Shown here: positions 36,931 through 47,430 of the stretch, in pieces
Numbering within the stretch: the stretch's first letter is position 1
Layout: each line of letters opens with the position of its first letter
Made by a program: the position numbers and the translations under genes
The notes under the pieces: generated by a model
Database searches by the model: none
What the model was told of the DNA's origin: nothing
Seen by the model: the letters and a program-made list of their open reading frames with translations, nothing else
NCBI GenBank assembly: GCA_913048465.1
Contig: CAJWVO010000001.1
Coordinates: 1 to 64,000 of the forward strand
DNA length: 64,000 bases
DNA from: an uncultured Nitrosomonadales bacterium
GTDB lineage: Bacteria; Pseudomonadota; Gammaproteobacteria; Burkholderiales; Methylophilaceae
Direction: 5' to 3'

Positions 36931-37820
36931 TCCATCATAGGAAAAATAAGATTTACATTCCTTTGATTCTGAATTTCAAATAATAGCCACTGCTCTTTTA
37001 ATGAACTTGCCGCGTTTTCCATCGCAAACTCTAAAGACTCTCCACTATCTATAAATTTACGAACATCATCTCTTAATTTAACAAGATAATTTAATATAGG
37101 CTCTATTGCCTCATTCTTTGATGAAGGTTGTCCATGGCCCGGGATCACTAAATCAATCTCCTTATTATTTATTACCTCTAAAGCTTTTATGAAACCATGA
37201 ATATTTCCATCAATAACTGGTGTTCTTTCTCGAAAGACTAAATCACCCGTCCATAATGTTTTGGTATTTTGATCGAAAACTATCATATCTGCCTCAGTAT
37301 GTGCATCTGGGAAAGATTGAAGAGTAATTTGTCGTTCACCAAGATCTATAATTTTGTCCTTGCCTATCTCCACCATATTGTTGGGTAAGATAAGTGGGCT
37401 ATCTTTAGAAACCTTACCTAAGTACTTTTCGTTTAATTTGCTATAAATCTCTTCTCGAGACTTCATCGCTTTAGTAAGGTTCGCGTGACCATATATTTCG
37501 GCTTCGGAAAAGACCACATTGCCGTATATATGATCTAAATGAGGATGGGTATTGATGACATATTTAATTGGTTGATTAAAATTTTCAGTAATATATTTTT
37601 TTAATTCTTGTCCGACAAGATTACTTCCACCAGAGTCAATCACCGCAATAGAATCATTACCAACAATAAATCCGATATTGCATATATCTCCATCATAGCC
37701 ATCATCCACATCAAGATGTTTACCAACATGAACATAGATACCTGGTGCGACTTCTTTAACAAATGCATTAACATTGATTGCAACAAGCAAAAGAAATAAA
37801 AAGATATGATGTTTTAACAT
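36921..37820 (-). CDS. Quinoprotein relay system-type MBL-fold zinc metallohydrolase
   Basis: A 299-residue exported metallo-beta-lactamase fold protein (signal MLKHHIFLFLLLVAINVNA). The zinc motif is NTHPHLDHIYGN (about 110-121), with further ligands in FPDAHTEADMIVF, WTGDLVFRER and VIPGHGQPS. It resembles the SoxH-related family that occurs with PQQ-dependent dehydrogenases in methylotrophs. The catalytic substrate is unknown. Its divergent neighbour is a cytochrome b561, 49 bases away, which may point to a shared redox process (inference). Confidence 0.8.
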   Translation of the reverse strand: MLKHHIFLFLLLVAINVNAFVKEVAPGIYVHVGKHLDVDDGYDGDICNIGFIVGNDSIAVIDSGGSNLVGQELKKYITENFNQPIKYVINTHPHLDHIYGNVVFSEAEIYGHANLTKAMKSREEIYSKLNEKYLGKVSKDSPLILPNNMVEIGKDKIIDLGERQITLQSFPDAHTEADMIVFDQNTKTLWTGDLVFRERTPVIDGNIHGFIKALEVINNKEIDLVIPGHGQPSSKNEAIEPILNYLVKLRDDVRKFIDSGESLEFAMENAASSLKEQWLLFEIQNQRNVNLIFPMMEWE

Positions 37821-37869
37821 AACCCTATAATATTGATATTTATGGTTTTAGGGTCTATATTAACTGTTT

Positions 37870-38496
37870 ATGGCAAAAGTTAAAAACAACTATTTTGGTC
37901 CAAAAAAAGACAGGTACAATAATGTAGCTATTCTGCTTCATTGGGTTCTTGCTATTGCTATTCTTTTTATGTTTGTCCTTGGGTGGTACATGCATGAACT
38001 CCCAAAAGGTGGGCCTAAAGTTTCAAGCTTTGATCTCTTTGATCTTGGGCTCATTACTTTTGAAACATCAAAAGAAATTTCAATCAGAACCTTTTATTTC
38101 AACCTGCATAAATCCATTGGGGTAACTATATTCTTTCTTGTGTTATTCAGAATATATTGGCGCTTGACCCATAAACCACCAAAAATGCTATCCTCGATGA
38201 GTGCGTTCGAAATTAAGTTAGCTACTGCAGCCCATCATGCACTGTATTTATTAATGTTCTTAATCCCACTTAGTGGAATCATCATGTCAATTGGCAGCAA
38301 ATATGGCATCCATTGGTTTGGCATTCCATTTCTTCCTGGAATAGATAATGAAACCCTCAGGGACTTATTCAAAGAATTTCATGAAATTTTTGGCCAAATT
38401 TTATTGTTATTCTTTATCCTTCATTTTGCAGGCGCACTTAAACATGCCTTAGTCAATAAAGACGGTGTCCTCAAAAGAATGTGGTTCCACAAATAA
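37870..38496 (+). CDS. Cytochrome b561 / b-type dihaem membrane protein
   Basis: A 208-residue membrane protein with four helices and haem-ligand histidines in AILLHWVLAIAIL, FYFNLHKSIGVTIF, ATAAHHALYLLMFL and FHEIFGQILLLFFILHFAGALKHAL. It has the LFRIYWRLTHKPP motif common in bacterial cytochrome b561 proteins (CybB-like). It would exchange electrons between quinol and a periplasmic acceptor. A 60-residue insertion between helices 1 and 2 is longer than in E. coli CybB. Confidence 0.9.
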   Translation: MAKVKNNYFGPKKDRYNNVAILLHWVLAIAILFMFVLGWYMHELPKGGPKVSSFDLFDLGLITFETSKEISIRTFYFNLHKSIGVTIFFLVLFRIYWRLTHKPPKMLSSMSAFEIKLATAAHHALYLLMFLIPLSGIIMSIGSKYGIHWFGIPFLPGIDNETLRDLFKEFHEIFGQILLLFFILHFAGALKHALVNKDGVLKRMWFHK

Positions 38497-38531
38497 TTCA
38501 AACTTTTTACTGTTAATAATTTCTAATTCCT

Positions 38532-39281
38532 ATGCGGAATTACATTATTTTTTCAGATCTTGATGGGACACTTCTTGATCATAAAACATACACTTTTGAA
38601 CCAGCCTCCGAAGCCCTATCTGTTTTGAAATCACGCAAGATTCCTTTAATCCTTTCCTCAAGTAAAACGAAAGCTGAAATTGAAAGAATACAGTCCAAAT
38701 TAACTCTCAAAGAACCTTTCATTTTTGAAAATGGATCGGGTGTTTTTTATAACAATCAAGTCGTTAGCTTTGGAGTTAACTTATCCGAAATTCACGACAA
38801 AATAATCCCTTTGCAAAAAACTTTTAATTTTAATTGTTACTCTCTGCTACCGATTGAAATGGCTGTTCAGCATACTGGATTAGCTGAAGAGGAAGCCAAA
38901 CTCTCTCAACAAAGGCAGTTCTCAGAACCCATTATTTGGCATGATGATGAAGTGAAAAAAATTGAATTTATAAAAATAATTCACCAATTAGGATTGCATG
39001 CTACCCAAGGTGGTCGATTTTTAACCATTTCATCGCACCACGATAAAGCAAAAGCACTAAAATGGGTCAAAAATACTCTCGAAAAAGATTGTCAAACAGA
39101 ATTTATCAGCATTGCATTGGGTGATGGAGAAAATGATATTAATATGATTGACGCATGTGATATTAAGATATTGATTCAAAATAACAATGAACACTTGCAT
39201 AAACCAGGCTGGGTCATAAGCAAGATGTGTGGGCCCTCTGGCTGGAATCAAGAAATAATGAAAGTATTAAATAATGAGTGA
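38532..39281 (+). CDS. gpgP: HAD-IIB phosphatase, probable glucosyl-3-phosphoglycerate phosphatase
   Basis: A 249-residue HAD hydrolase related to mannosyl-3-phosphoglycerate phosphatase. Motif I is FSDLDGTLLDH, motif II is PLILSSSKTKAEI, and motif IV is IALGDGENDINMID. FIFENGSGVF is typical of the MPGP/GPGP group. Its neighbours (GT81-like synthase and a GH13 phosphorylase) make glucosyl-3-phosphoglycerate the more likely substrate. The exact sugar is inference. It overlaps the next gene by eight bases. Confidence 0.8.
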   Translation: MRNYIIFSDLDGTLLDHKTYTFEPASEALSVLKSRKIPLILSSSKTKAEIERIQSKLTLKEPFIFENGSGVFYNNQVVSFGVNLSEIHDKIIPLQKTFNFNCYSLLPIEMAVQHTGLAEEEAKLSQQRQFSEPIIWHDDEVKKIEFIKIIHQLGLHATQGGRFLTISSHHDKAKALKWVKNTLEKDCQTEFISIALGDGENDINMIDACDIKILIQNNNEHLHKPGWVISKMCGPSGWNQEIMKVLNNE

Positions 39282-40497
39282 TTTTTATCAAAATGGGATT
39301 ATCAGCACCCTTCATAATTTAAGAACACAGTCCTTAGATGACTTAGAAAAAAATTTAGAGTTATTTGCAAAATCAAGACCGATGACTTTAGTCCTTCCGA
39401 GTTTATTTTCTGAACTGGAAAAACCAGCACTTCAATTAATCGTGGACGAACTAAAAAAGGTTAATTATCTAAATTCGATTGTTATCGGTTTAGATCAAGC
39501 GACAAAAGAAGAGTACAAATATGCATTACATTTTTTCAATCAGCTTCCTCAAAAACATTTTGTCTTATGGAATGACGGACCACGCTTAAAAAAAATAGAC
39601 GATAAACTCAAAACATTTGGTTTATCTCCAAAAGAGTTAGGTAAAGGACGAAATGTATGGTTTTGTTTTGGATTTGTCCTAGCGGACGGCAGCGCAAAGT
39701 CAGTCGCTCTGCATGATTGCGATATCGTGACTTATAATCGAGAATTACTAGCACGTTTAATTTATCCAGTTGCTAATCCAAATTTTAACTATCAATTTTG
39801 TAAAGGTTATTATTCGAGAGTGGCTAATGAAAAAATTAATGGCAGAGTCTGTCGTCTTCTAGTCACTCCTTTGATACGATCTTTGAAAAAAATCTTCAAT
39901 GACAATGAATATTTAAATTACTTAGATAGTTTTAGATATGCACTGGCTGGAGAATTTTCAATGCGCACTGAAGTACTTAATGATATTCGTATTCCAAGTG
40001 ACTGGGGTTTAGAAATAGGTGTGCTTTCTGAGGTCAATAGAAATTATTCAAATAATCATTTATGTCAGGTTGATATTGCCGATCATTACGATCATAAACA
40101 TCAGGACTTAAGTTTAGATGATCAAGAAAAAGGATTATCAAAAATGTCCATTGATATATGTAAATCCATTTTCAGAAAACTTGCTACTAATGGGCATGTT
40201 TTCAATTCTGAAACCTTTAGATCCATTAAAGCTACATATTTTCGTATTGCCCTAGATTTTATTGAAACTTACAACAATGATGCGTTGATGAATGGACTTA
40301 AATTAGATATTCATTCTGAAGAGAAAGCTGTTGAAATGTTTGCACAAAATATTCTTGATGCTGGAAATAGCTACTTAGACAATCCAATGGAAACACCATT
40401 TATACCATCTTGGACAAGGGTTAATAGTGCCATTCCAGAGTTACAAAAAGAATTTATATCTGCAGTTACAGAGGATATGAATGAGTTTTCAAAATAA
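39274..40497 (+). CDS. gpgS: Probable glucosyl-3-phosphoglycerate synthase (GT81-like)
   Basis: A 407-residue GT-A fold glycosyltransferase. The N-terminal region MTLVLPSLFSELEKPALQLI leads to LNSIVIGLDQATKEEYKYAL. The metal-binding acid motif is SVALHDCDIVTYNRELLARL, and the acceptor region SFRYALAGEFSMRTEVLN is followed by DWGLEIGVLSEV. These are the marks of the GpgS/MpgS-type GT81 family, which couples NDP-glucose to 3-phosphoglycerate. The linked phosphatase and phosphorylase support the name. It overlaps both neighbours, so all three are co-translated. Confidence 0.8.
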   Translation: MSDFYQNGIISTLHNLRTQSLDDLEKNLELFAKSRPMTLVLPSLFSELEKPALQLIVDELKKVNYLNSIVIGLDQATKEEYKYALHFFNQLPQKHFVLWNDGPRLKKIDDKLKTFGLSPKELGKGRNVWFCFGFVLADGSAKSVALHDCDIVTYNRELLARLIYPVANPNFNYQFCKGYYSRVANEKINGRVCRLLVTPLIRSLKKIFNDNEYLNYLDSFRYALAGEFSMRTEVLNDIRIPSDWGLEIGVLSEVNRNYSNNHLCQVDIADHYDHKHQDLSLDDQEKGLSKMSIDICKSIFRKLATNGHVFNSETFRSIKATYFRIALDFIETYNNDALMNGLKLDIHSEEKAVEMFAQNILDAGNSYLDNPMETPFIPSWTRVNSAIPELQKEFISAVTEDMNEFSK

Positions 40498-42196
40498 AAT
40501 CAGTGGGCAAATTCTTAACCATCTCAATATCATTTATCCCAAATCAAATAATGCCCATTTAACTAACAAGATTTTCTCAATTTTTTTTGAAAAAAAATCA
40601 CCCAAACAACATTTAATTCAAAACAGGTGGGACGAGTCAGATGTTGCCTTAATTACTTATCTAGATACATTCTTTAGTAATGATGAAAAAAATATTCAGA
40701 CTTTGAATAAAGTACTAAATGTTTATCTTCAAGACAGTGTCTCAATTATCCATCTCCTTCCTTTTTTTCCGTATAGTTCTGATGATGGTTTTGCTGTTAT
40801 TGATTATTTAAAAATTAAAAGAGGGTTAGCTAGCTGGTGTGATATCAAAAAACTTTCATCAAAATATAAAATTATGGCTGACCTTGTAATCAACCATTGC
40901 TCTAGTGAATCAGTATGGTTTCAACAATTCTTAAATAATCAACTTCCAGGAAAAAACTTTTTTTTAGATTATGAAAATAAATTTGATACTTCTAAAATCG
41001 TCAGGCCCAGAAGTCACGATTTATTGCAGTTATTTAAAACAAAAAATAATGAAAAATATGTGTGGTGTACTTTTAGTAGAGATCAAGTAGATTTAAATTT
41101 CAAAAATAAAGATGTTCTAATTGAGTTTTTAAAGATTATTAAATTTTACCTAGACCAGGGTATTTCAATTTTAAGATTAGATGCTGTAGCATTTCTTTGG
41201 AAAAAGCTTGGAACAAATTGTATTAATCTGAATGAAACTCACGAAATTATAAAGCTATTTAGGCTGCTTCTCGATGCTAGCTCCAAAAAAACATTTTTAA
41301 TTACAGAGACCAACCTTCCAAATAAAGAAAATCTTGATTATTTCGGAAATGGTAATGAAGCGCAATTAATTTATAACTTTTCACTTCCGCCTCTAATTCT
41401 TTATTCCATGCTTTATGGTAATTCAACTATCTTAAGAAAATGGCTGATGTCTATGCCTCCTCCGATGGAAGGGACTACTTACTTTAATTTTATTGCTTCA
41501 CATGATGGGATTGGAATGAGGCCGGCAGAGGGGTTGATATCGGAAAAAAATATCAAAGCTATCTTAAAAAGAATGAAAGAGTTTGGAGGAGAGGTTTCTT
41601 TCCGCAAGGTTGAAAATAAAAGTAAACCATATGAAATTAATATTGCGCTAATTGACGCACTTAAAGGAACAATTGATACCCTAGATAATTTTCAAATCCA
41701 AAGATTTATATGTGCGCATGCAATTATGTTAAGCCTTGAGGGAATTCCAGCTATCTATATTCATAGTTTTTTTGGAACGGAAAATGACTACACTGGAATG
41801 CGATCAACAAAACAAAAAAGAAGCATTAATAGAAAACGATATGATTTCAAAGACTTAAGTAATAAGATGAATAAAAAAACAATCCATTCTGCTGTTTTAA
41901 AACAACTTAATTCTCTAATTACTATTCGAAAAAAACAACCAGCATTTCATCCAAATGCAACTCAATTTACATTAAACTTAGGAGAAAAAATATTTGCTCT
42001 ATGGAGACAATGTCAAAATAGAAAACAGAGTATTTTTGTCTTATGTAATATTACGAATCAAAAACAGCCAGTTGATCTGAATGAAATAAATTTAATTTTC
42101 AATAAAAACTGGATAGATTTAATTTCCAATAAAAAAATTGAATCCAAAAAGATTTCTTTAAAGCCATATCAAACGATGTGGATCAGCAATTATTAA
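40481..42196 (+). CDS. ggaP: GH13_18-like phosphorylase, probable glucosylglycerate phosphorylase
   Basis: A 571-residue alpha-amylase-family enzyme of the sucrose phosphorylase type. The catalytic Asp is in ISILRLDAVAFLWK (about 250), the acid/base Glu in FLITETNLPNKEN (about 288), and the transition-state Asp in NFIASHDGIGMRPAEG. The FFPYSSDDGFAVIDY tract is typical of subfamily 18. Beside GpgS and GpgP the best-fitting substrate is glucosylglycerate, cleaved with phosphate to glucose-1-phosphate and glycerate. Sucrose phosphorylase is the alternative. It starts 17 bases inside gpgS. Confidence 0.82.
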   Translation: MSFQNKISGQILNHLNIIYPKSNNAHLTNKIFSIFFEKKSPKQHLIQNRWDESDVALITYLDTFFSNDEKNIQTLNKVLNVYLQDSVSIIHLLPFFPYSSDDGFAVIDYLKIKRGLASWCDIKKLSSKYKIMADLVINHCSSESVWFQQFLNNQLPGKNFFLDYENKFDTSKIVRPRSHDLLQLFKTKNNEKYVWCTFSRDQVDLNFKNKDVLIEFLKIIKFYLDQGISILRLDAVAFLWKKLGTNCINLNETHEIIKLFRLLLDASSKKTFLITETNLPNKENLDYFGNGNEAQLIYNFSLPPLILYSMLYGNSTILRKWLMSMPPPMEGTTYFNFIASHDGIGMRPAEGLISEKNIKAILKRMKEFGGEVSFRKVENKSKPYEINIALIDALKGTIDTLDNFQIQRFICAHAIMLSLEGIPAIYIHSFFGTENDYTGMRSTKQKRSINRKRYDFKDLSNKMNKKTIHSAVLKQLNSLITIRKKQPAFHPNATQFTLNLGEKIFALWRQCQNRKQSIFVLCNITNQKQPVDLNEINLIFNKNWIDLISNKKIESKKISLKPYQTMWISNY

Positions 42197-42241
42197 TTTT
42201 TGTTAATTAATGCCAGCTTAAAATTAGATATAATTGAAGGC

Positions 42242-43090
42242 ATGAACAAAAAAACTTATGTCCTTCATGCTGAAGATCATGACAGAAATATATTTGATTC
42301 AAAATATGTATATCCTGTTGTCTCACGCAGAGCTGGCGGATTATCTTTAGGGGTAAATCTAAATACCAATAATGCATGTAATTGGCAATGTATTTATTGT
42401 GAAATTCCAAACCTCACAAGAGGTGGTCCGGAACCCATCAAAGTTGAATTGTTAAAAGATGAGTTAAACCTTTGGATTGATCAAATAATAAATTCTAACT
42501 TTTTAAAAGAAAATACTCCTCCCGGTACAACATTTGCTGATGTAGCCTTATCAGGGAATGGGGAACCCACTGCAGCTCCAGAATTTTTAGATGTTTTAGA
42601 AATTATCATTGCAAGTTTAAAAGAATATAAACTTATTGATAAAATTCCTGTTCGCTTAATTACAAATGGAAGCTTTATCAGCAAAAAAAAAGAATGTCTT
42701 AAAGTTTTTAATCGCTATCATGGTGAGGTCTGGTTCAAAATTGATGCAGCTGATGAAGGTTCTATAAAACTAATAAATCAAGTTAATTTAGATCCAAATT
42801 CAATGATTAATAAGTTAAAAACATGTGCAGAGGCCTGTCAGACAGTGATTCAAACTTGCTTATTAAAAATTAATCATCAAGTTCCGACAAATGATTTTTT
42901 AAAAAAATATTCAAGTCTAATTAAACCTTACGAGAAGTTAATTAAAAAAATTGATCTTTATAGCTTGGCAAGGCCATCTTTACAGAATAATCAAGCTATT
43001 ACTATTGAAAGATTATCTTTAGACGAACTTAATAATATTAAGAACATATTACAAAAACATTTGACAATTAAAATCGATGTTTTTCCATGA
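42242..43090 (+). CDS. Radical SAM protein (COG0731-like)
   Basis: A 282-residue radical SAM protein with the cluster motif NNACNWQCIYCEIPN (Cys-x3-Cys-x2-Cys) at about residues 42-52. SAM-binding residues lie in DVALSGNGEPTAAPEF. It resembles the wyosine-synthase-like radical SAM group seen in bacteria, whose role is unknown. The track starts at TTG 42200. ATG 42242 begins directly before MNKKTYVLHAEDHDRN and is preferred. It lies 45 bases after the phosphorylase gene, possibly by read-through only. Confidence 0.82.
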   Translation: MNKKTYVLHAEDHDRNIFDSKYVYPVVSRRAGGLSLGVNLNTNNACNWQCIYCEIPNLTRGGPEPIKVELLKDELNLWIDQIINSNFLKENTPPGTTFADVALSGNGEPTAAPEFLDVLEIIIASLKEYKLIDKIPVRLITNGSFISKKKECLKVFNRYHGEVWFKIDAADEGSIKLINQVNLDPNSMINKLKTCAEACQTVIQTCLLKINHQVPTNDFLKKYSSLIKPYEKLIKKIDLYSLARPSLQNNQAITIERLSLDELNNIKNILQKHLTIKIDVFP

Positions 43091-43122
43091 GTAAGCTTAG
43101 TTATTAATGTTATATTTACAAC

Positions 43123-43386
43123 ATGAAAGATATAAGTAATCTAATAAGTATCAAAAAGAAAATGGTTGTACCGCTATTATTTATAATCATTTTCTCCTAT
43201 TTCTTATTTATTATTTTTATTGCTTATTTTCCTGATTTTTTGGGTCAGCAATTTTTTAATTCCTCAATCTCTTATGGAATTGTTTTTGGTTTCTTATTAA
43301 TTCTCATCATATTTATTGTGACCCTTGTATATGTATTTTTATCAAATAAATATTTAGAGCCAGAAATCAAAAAAATCACATCATGA
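43123..43386 (+). CDS. DUF485 family membrane protein
   Basis: An 87-residue protein with two membrane helices ([21 protein letters not shown] and [23 protein letters not shown]) and a C-terminal YLEPEIKKI, as in the DUF485 partner of ActP-type permeases (E. coli YjcH). It overlaps the permease by four bases (ATGA). Confidence 0.88.
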   Translation: MKDISNLISIKKKMVVPLLFIIIFSYFLFIIFIAYFPDFLGQQFFNSSISYGIVFGFLLILIIFIVTLVYVFLSNKYLEPEIKKITS

Positions 43387-44945
43387 ACATCATTGCTGTT
43401 AGTTTATTTTTACTTTTTGTATTTGTAACACTTTATATTACTTATTGGGCAGCGAAACAAATCTCTAACCGAGATTCTTTCTATACGGCGGGTGGAAATA
43501 TATCTGGGTTTCAAAATGGCTTAGCCATTTCAGGTGATTTTATGTCAGCCGCATCTTTTTTAGGAATCTCAGGTCTTGTCTTTGCAACAGGTTTTGATGG
43601 ACTCATTTATTCAATAGGATTCTTAGTAGGATGGCCTATAGTTCTCTTATTAATCGCAGAGCCATTAAGAAACTTAGGGAAATATACCTTCGCAGATGTC
43701 GCTTCCTATCGCCTCCAGCAAAGACCTATTAGAACATTATCAGCACTAGGCTCTCTAGCAACCGTATCTCTCTATCTAATTGCACAAATGGTCGGTGCTG
43801 GAAAATTAATTCAAATCTTATTTGGCCTTCCTTATGATTTGGCTGTTTATATTGTTGGTGGCTTGATGATTTTGTATGTTACGTTTGGCGGAATGATAGC
43901 AACAACCTGGGTTCAAATCATTAAGGCTGTTCTTCTTCTTTTTGGAGCGACATTAATATCTATCCTGGTCTTATATCAATTTAATTTTAACCTGAATCAA
44001 TTTTTTTCTACCGCAGTGCATGATCATGAATTAGGCTCAAAAATTCTTAATCCGGGAGGCCTTATCAAGGATCCTATTTCTGCCATATCTTTGGGTTTAG
44101 CACTTATGTTTGGTACCGCAGGATTACCACACATATTAATGCGTTTTTTTACAGTAAAAGACTCCATTCAGGCAAGAAAATCGGTAGTCTATGCTACCGG
44201 CTTTATAGGATATTTTTACATTCTTACCTTCATCATAGGCTTTGGAGCTATCATTCTCGTTGGCTCAAATACTAACTACCTAAATACTGATGGTGGGCTA
44301 ATTGGAAATAATAATATGGCTGCAATCCACCTGGCTCATGCCGTTGGTGGTGATGTGTTACTTGGGTTTATTTCTGCTGTTGCCTTTGCTACTATCTTAG
44401 CCGTTGTATCAGGATTAACTTTAGCCGGTGCATCAGCCATATCTCACGATATCTATGCCAATGTAATTAATTCCTCAAACAAAAATGAGAAAAAAGAATT
44501 ATTTGTTTCAAGAATTGCAACGATTTTTCTCGGTATTCTGGCAATTTTTCTGGGCATCATATTTGAAAAACAAAATATTGCTTTTATGGTCGGGCTTGCT
44601 TTTGCTATCGCAGCTAGTACTAATTTTCCAATTATATTTTTATCCATGTTCTGGAAGAATCTAACGACAAGAGGTGCTTTTTTTGGTGGGCTAATTGGTC
44701 TTTTGGTGACTATTGCCTTAGTTATCTTAAGTCCTGTTGTATGGGTAGATGTATTCCATTTTAGTGAAGCCATTTTCCCTTATAAGTATCCAGCTTTGTT
44801 CTCTATGACTACAACATTCTTTTTTGTTATTTTTATATCTTTATCAGATCGATCATGTCAGGCAATAAAAGATAAAAAAGGATTTCAAGAACAGTTCTAT
44901 CGATCCATTACTGGGATTGGGATAGAAGAGGGTAAAAAACATTAA
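43383..44945 (+). CDS. actP: Cation/acetate symporter-type permease (SSS family)
   Basis: A 520-residue sodium:solute symporter with 13 or so helices. It has the ActP signatures [51 protein letters not shown] and [13 protein letters not shown]. The family carries acetate, glycolate, pyruvate or other short monocarboxylates, and the substrate here is not determined. DUF485 precedes it as in other actP loci. No acs gene is in the window. The 3' end overlaps the convergent hemE by four bases. Confidence 0.9.
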   Translation: MNIIAVSLFLLFVFVTLYITYWAAKQISNRDSFYTAGGNISGFQNGLAISGDFMSAASFLGISGLVFATGFDGLIYSIGFLVGWPIVLLLIAEPLRNLGKYTFADVASYRLQQRPIRTLSALGSLATVSLYLIAQMVGAGKLIQILFGLPYDLAVYIVGGLMILYVTFGGMIATTWVQIIKAVLLLFGATLISILVLYQFNFNLNQFFSTAVHDHELGSKILNPGGLIKDPISAISLGLALMFGTAGLPHILMRFFTVKDSIQARKSVVYATGFIGYFYILTFIIGFGAIILVGSNTNYLNTDGGLIGNNNMAAIHLAHAVGGDVLLGFISAVAFATILAVVSGLTLAGASAISHDIYANVINSSNKNEKKELFVSRIATIFLGILAIFLGIIFEKQNIAFMVGLAFAIAASTNFPIIFLSMFWKNLTTRGAFFGGLIGLLVTIALVILSPVVWVDVFHFSEAIFPYKYPALFSMTTTFFFVIFISLSDRSCQAIKDKKGFQEQFYRSITGIGIEEGKKH

Positions 44946-45997
44946 TGGTATTTTTTACTATATTCTTTCAATACATCGAGCATTAATGTTACTTTAGCGG
45001 GATCAGTAAATTGGGTAATGCCATGCCCAAGATTAAATATATGACCTTCACCATGGCCGTAATCATCGATAACTGATTTGACTGTGTCTTCAATTTTTTT
45101 ATCTGAACCTAAGAGGATTGCTGGGTCCATATTTCCTTGAAGCGCTACTTTATTTTTTGTTAATTCTCTTGCTGTTTTTAAACTGGTTTGCCAATCGAGC
45201 CCTATTGCATTGGATCCAGCTTTTAATTGTTGATTTATCCATTGTCCGCCGCCTTTGGTGAATATTATTTTTGGCACATCACCAAAACCAAGGATATTAA
45301 GGTTATCTATAATGACTTTCATGTAATTCAATGATAATTTTTCATATTCCAAATGACTTAATGCTCCACCCCATGAATCAAAAATCATCACTGCATCTGC
45401 CCCTGCCTTAATTTGTTCTGCAAGATATTGACTAACTGTTTCCGCATTAATTTTTAAAATATGATGCATTAGGTCATTACGCTCATATGCCATTTTTTTT
45501 ACATTCAAAAAATCTGTACCGCCTTTACCTTCAACCATATATGTCGCAAGAGTCCATGGACTTCCAGCAAATCCAATAAGGGGGACTCTATTTTGCAAAG
45601 CATCTTTAATTGAACGAACAGCATCAAAAACATAAGACAATTTTTCCATGGATGGTATGTCCAGTTTGTGAACAGATGATTCATCGATTAATGGGTCTGA
45701 AAACGTAGGGCCCTCACCAGGAAGAAAATTTAATCCTAGATCCATTGCATCAGGTATGGTCAAAATATCAGAGAATAAGATAGCGGCATCTAAGTGAGGA
45801 TAACGCTCTAAAGGCTGCATGGTGACTTCAGTAGCAAAAGATGTGTTTCGACAAAGATCCATAAAAGACCCAGCATTTTTTCGGGTATCTCTATATTCAG
45901 GCAGGTAACGACCTGCTTGCCTCATTATCCATGCAGGAGTGTAAGATGTCTTTTCAAGTCTTAATGTCTTAAGAAATGAATCATTTGATAGATTCAT
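44942..45997 (-). CDS. hemE: Uroporphyrinogen decarboxylase
   Basis: Decarboxylates uroporphyrinogen III to coproporphyrinogen III in haem synthesis. The 351-residue protein has the N-terminal [16 protein letters not shown] (arginine pair at the active site), the [15 protein letters not shown] loop and the FDSWGGAL segment. The C-terminal [13 protein letters not shown]...[13 protein letters not shown] is also conserved. It lies five bases after gltD on the same strand, so it may be co-transcribed with gltBD. Confidence 0.97.
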   Translation of the reverse strand: MNLSNDSFLKTLRLEKTSYTPAWIMRQAGRYLPEYRDTRKNAGSFMDLCRNTSFATEVTMQPLERYPHLDAAILFSDILTIPDAMDLGLNFLPGEGPTFSDPLIDESSVHKLDIPSMEKLSYVFDAVRSIKDALQNRVPLIGFAGSPWTLATYMVEGKGGTDFLNVKKMAYERNDLMHHILKINAETVSQYLAEQIKAGADAVMIFDSWGGALSHLEYEKLSLNYMKVIIDNLNILGFGDVPKIIFTKGGGQWINQQLKAGSNAIGLDWQTSLKTARELTKNKVALQGNMDPAILLGSDKKIEDTVKSVIDDYGHGEGHIFNLGHGITQFTDPAKVTLMLDVLKEYSKKYH

Positions 45998-46002
45998 GAT
46001 GA

Positions 46003-47430
46003 TTATCTAGGTAACGAGGTGCTTCCCATGAGGTACTCATCAACAGCATGCGCACATTGTCTACCTTCACGAATTGCCCAAACAACTAATGACTGACCTC
46101 TTCTCATATCCCCAGCTGCAAACACTTTATCTCGAGAAGTGAAGTAAGCTTTTTTACCTTTAGTATCTGCCTTAACATTGCCACGAGCATCTTTGTCAAC
46201 ACCAAATTTTTCAAGAATCGATTGTTGGGGGCTAACAAAACCCATTGCCAATAAAACAAGATCTGCTTTAATTCTGAATTCTGAATTTGGTATTTCAGCC
46301 ATCTTGCCATCTTTCCATTCAACTCGGCTGGCGACCAATTCTTTTACAACGCCATTGTCACCAATCAATTCTTTAGTGGCGACAGACCAATCACGATCAC
46401 AACCTTCTTCATGTGAGCTTGAGGTTCTCAACTTAAGGGGCCAGTATGGCCACACCATCGATTTATTTTCTTTTTCAGGTGGCTGTGGCATCAACTCAAA
46501 TTGCGTCACTGATTTTGCACCATGACGATTAGATGTCCCAACACAATCTGAACCGGTATCGCCACCGCCAATCACCACCACGTGTTTATCTGTAGCTAGA
46601 ATTTGCTCTGATAATTTATCTCCAGCAATAACTTTATTTTGAGAGGGTAAAAAATCCATTGCAAAATGAACTCCCTCAAGTTCTCTTCCAGGAACTGGAA
46701 GATCTCTTGGCCATTCAGCACCACCCGATAAAATCACCGCATCGTAATCTTTAATTAAATCGTCAGGATGAATATTATCACCAACATTATGGTTGGTTAA
46801 AAAATTAACACCCTCAGCAGCCATCTGATCCATTCGTCGATCAATGTGAGATTTTTCCATTTTAAAGTCAGGGATTCCATATCGAAGGAGTCCGCCAATG
46901 CGGTCATTTTTTTCCATTAGATCCACATCGTGGCCTGCACGGGCTAATTGTTGTGCTGCAGCTAAACCAGCTGGGCCAGAACCAACAATGGCAATTCTTT
47001 TGCCAGTTTTCTTGTCTGCTACCTGAGGTTTTACCAGATTTAGCTCCCATGCTTTATCAATAATCGCATGTTCAATTGATTTAATCCCAACCGCATCGGA
47101 ATTAATATTAAGGGTACAAGCAGCCTCACATGGTGCTGGGCATATTCTTCCAGTAAACTCAGGAAAGTTATTAGTAGAATGAAGTACCTTGATTGCTTCT
47201 TCCCAATTTTGGCGATACACCAGATCATTCCAGTCAGGAATAATATTATTTACAGGGCAACCATTATTACAAAAAGGAATCCCGCAATCCATGCATCGGG
47301 CGCCTTGGACTTTCGCTTCTTCATCCGTTAAGTGCAGAACAAACTCTTTATAATTCTTCACTCTTTCATGAGGAGGAATATTTTGTTCAGATAGTCTATC
47401 AAACTCTAAAAATCCTGTTGCTTTACCCAT
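46003..47430 (-). CDS. gltD: Glutamate synthase small subunit
   Basis: NADPH-dependent beta subunit that feeds electrons to GltB. The 475 residues begin with the [4Fe-4S] cysteines in [20 protein letters not shown] and [16 protein letters not shown] fold follows ([20 protein letters not shown]) and an NADPH fold ([15 protein letters not shown]). The start shares one base with the gltB stop (TAATG). Together they convert glutamine and 2-oxoglutarate to two glutamates, complementing glnK-amtB earlier in the window. Confidence 0.97.
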   Translation of the reverse strand: MGKATGFLEFDRLSEQNIPPHERVKNYKEFVLHLTDEEAKVQGARCMDCGIPFCNNGCPVNNIIPDWNDLVYRQNWEEAIKVLHSTNNFPEFTGRICPAPCEAACTLNINSDAVGIKSIEHAIIDKAWELNLVKPQVADKKTGKRIAIVGSGPAGLAAAQQLARAGHDVDLMEKNDRIGGLLRYGIPDFKMEKSHIDRRMDQMAAEGVNFLTNHNVGDNIHPDDLIKDYDAVILSGGAEWPRDLPVPGRELEGVHFAMDFLPSQNKVIAGDKLSEQILATDKHVVVIGGGDTGSDCVGTSNRHGAKSVTQFELMPQPPEKENKSMVWPYWPLKLRTSSSHEEGCDRDWSVATKELIGDNGVVKELVASRVEWKDGKMAEIPNSEFRIKADLVLLAMGFVSPQQSILEKFGVDKDARGNVKADTKGKKAYFTSRDKVFAAGDMRRGQSLVVWAIREGRQCAHAVDEYLMGSTSLPR

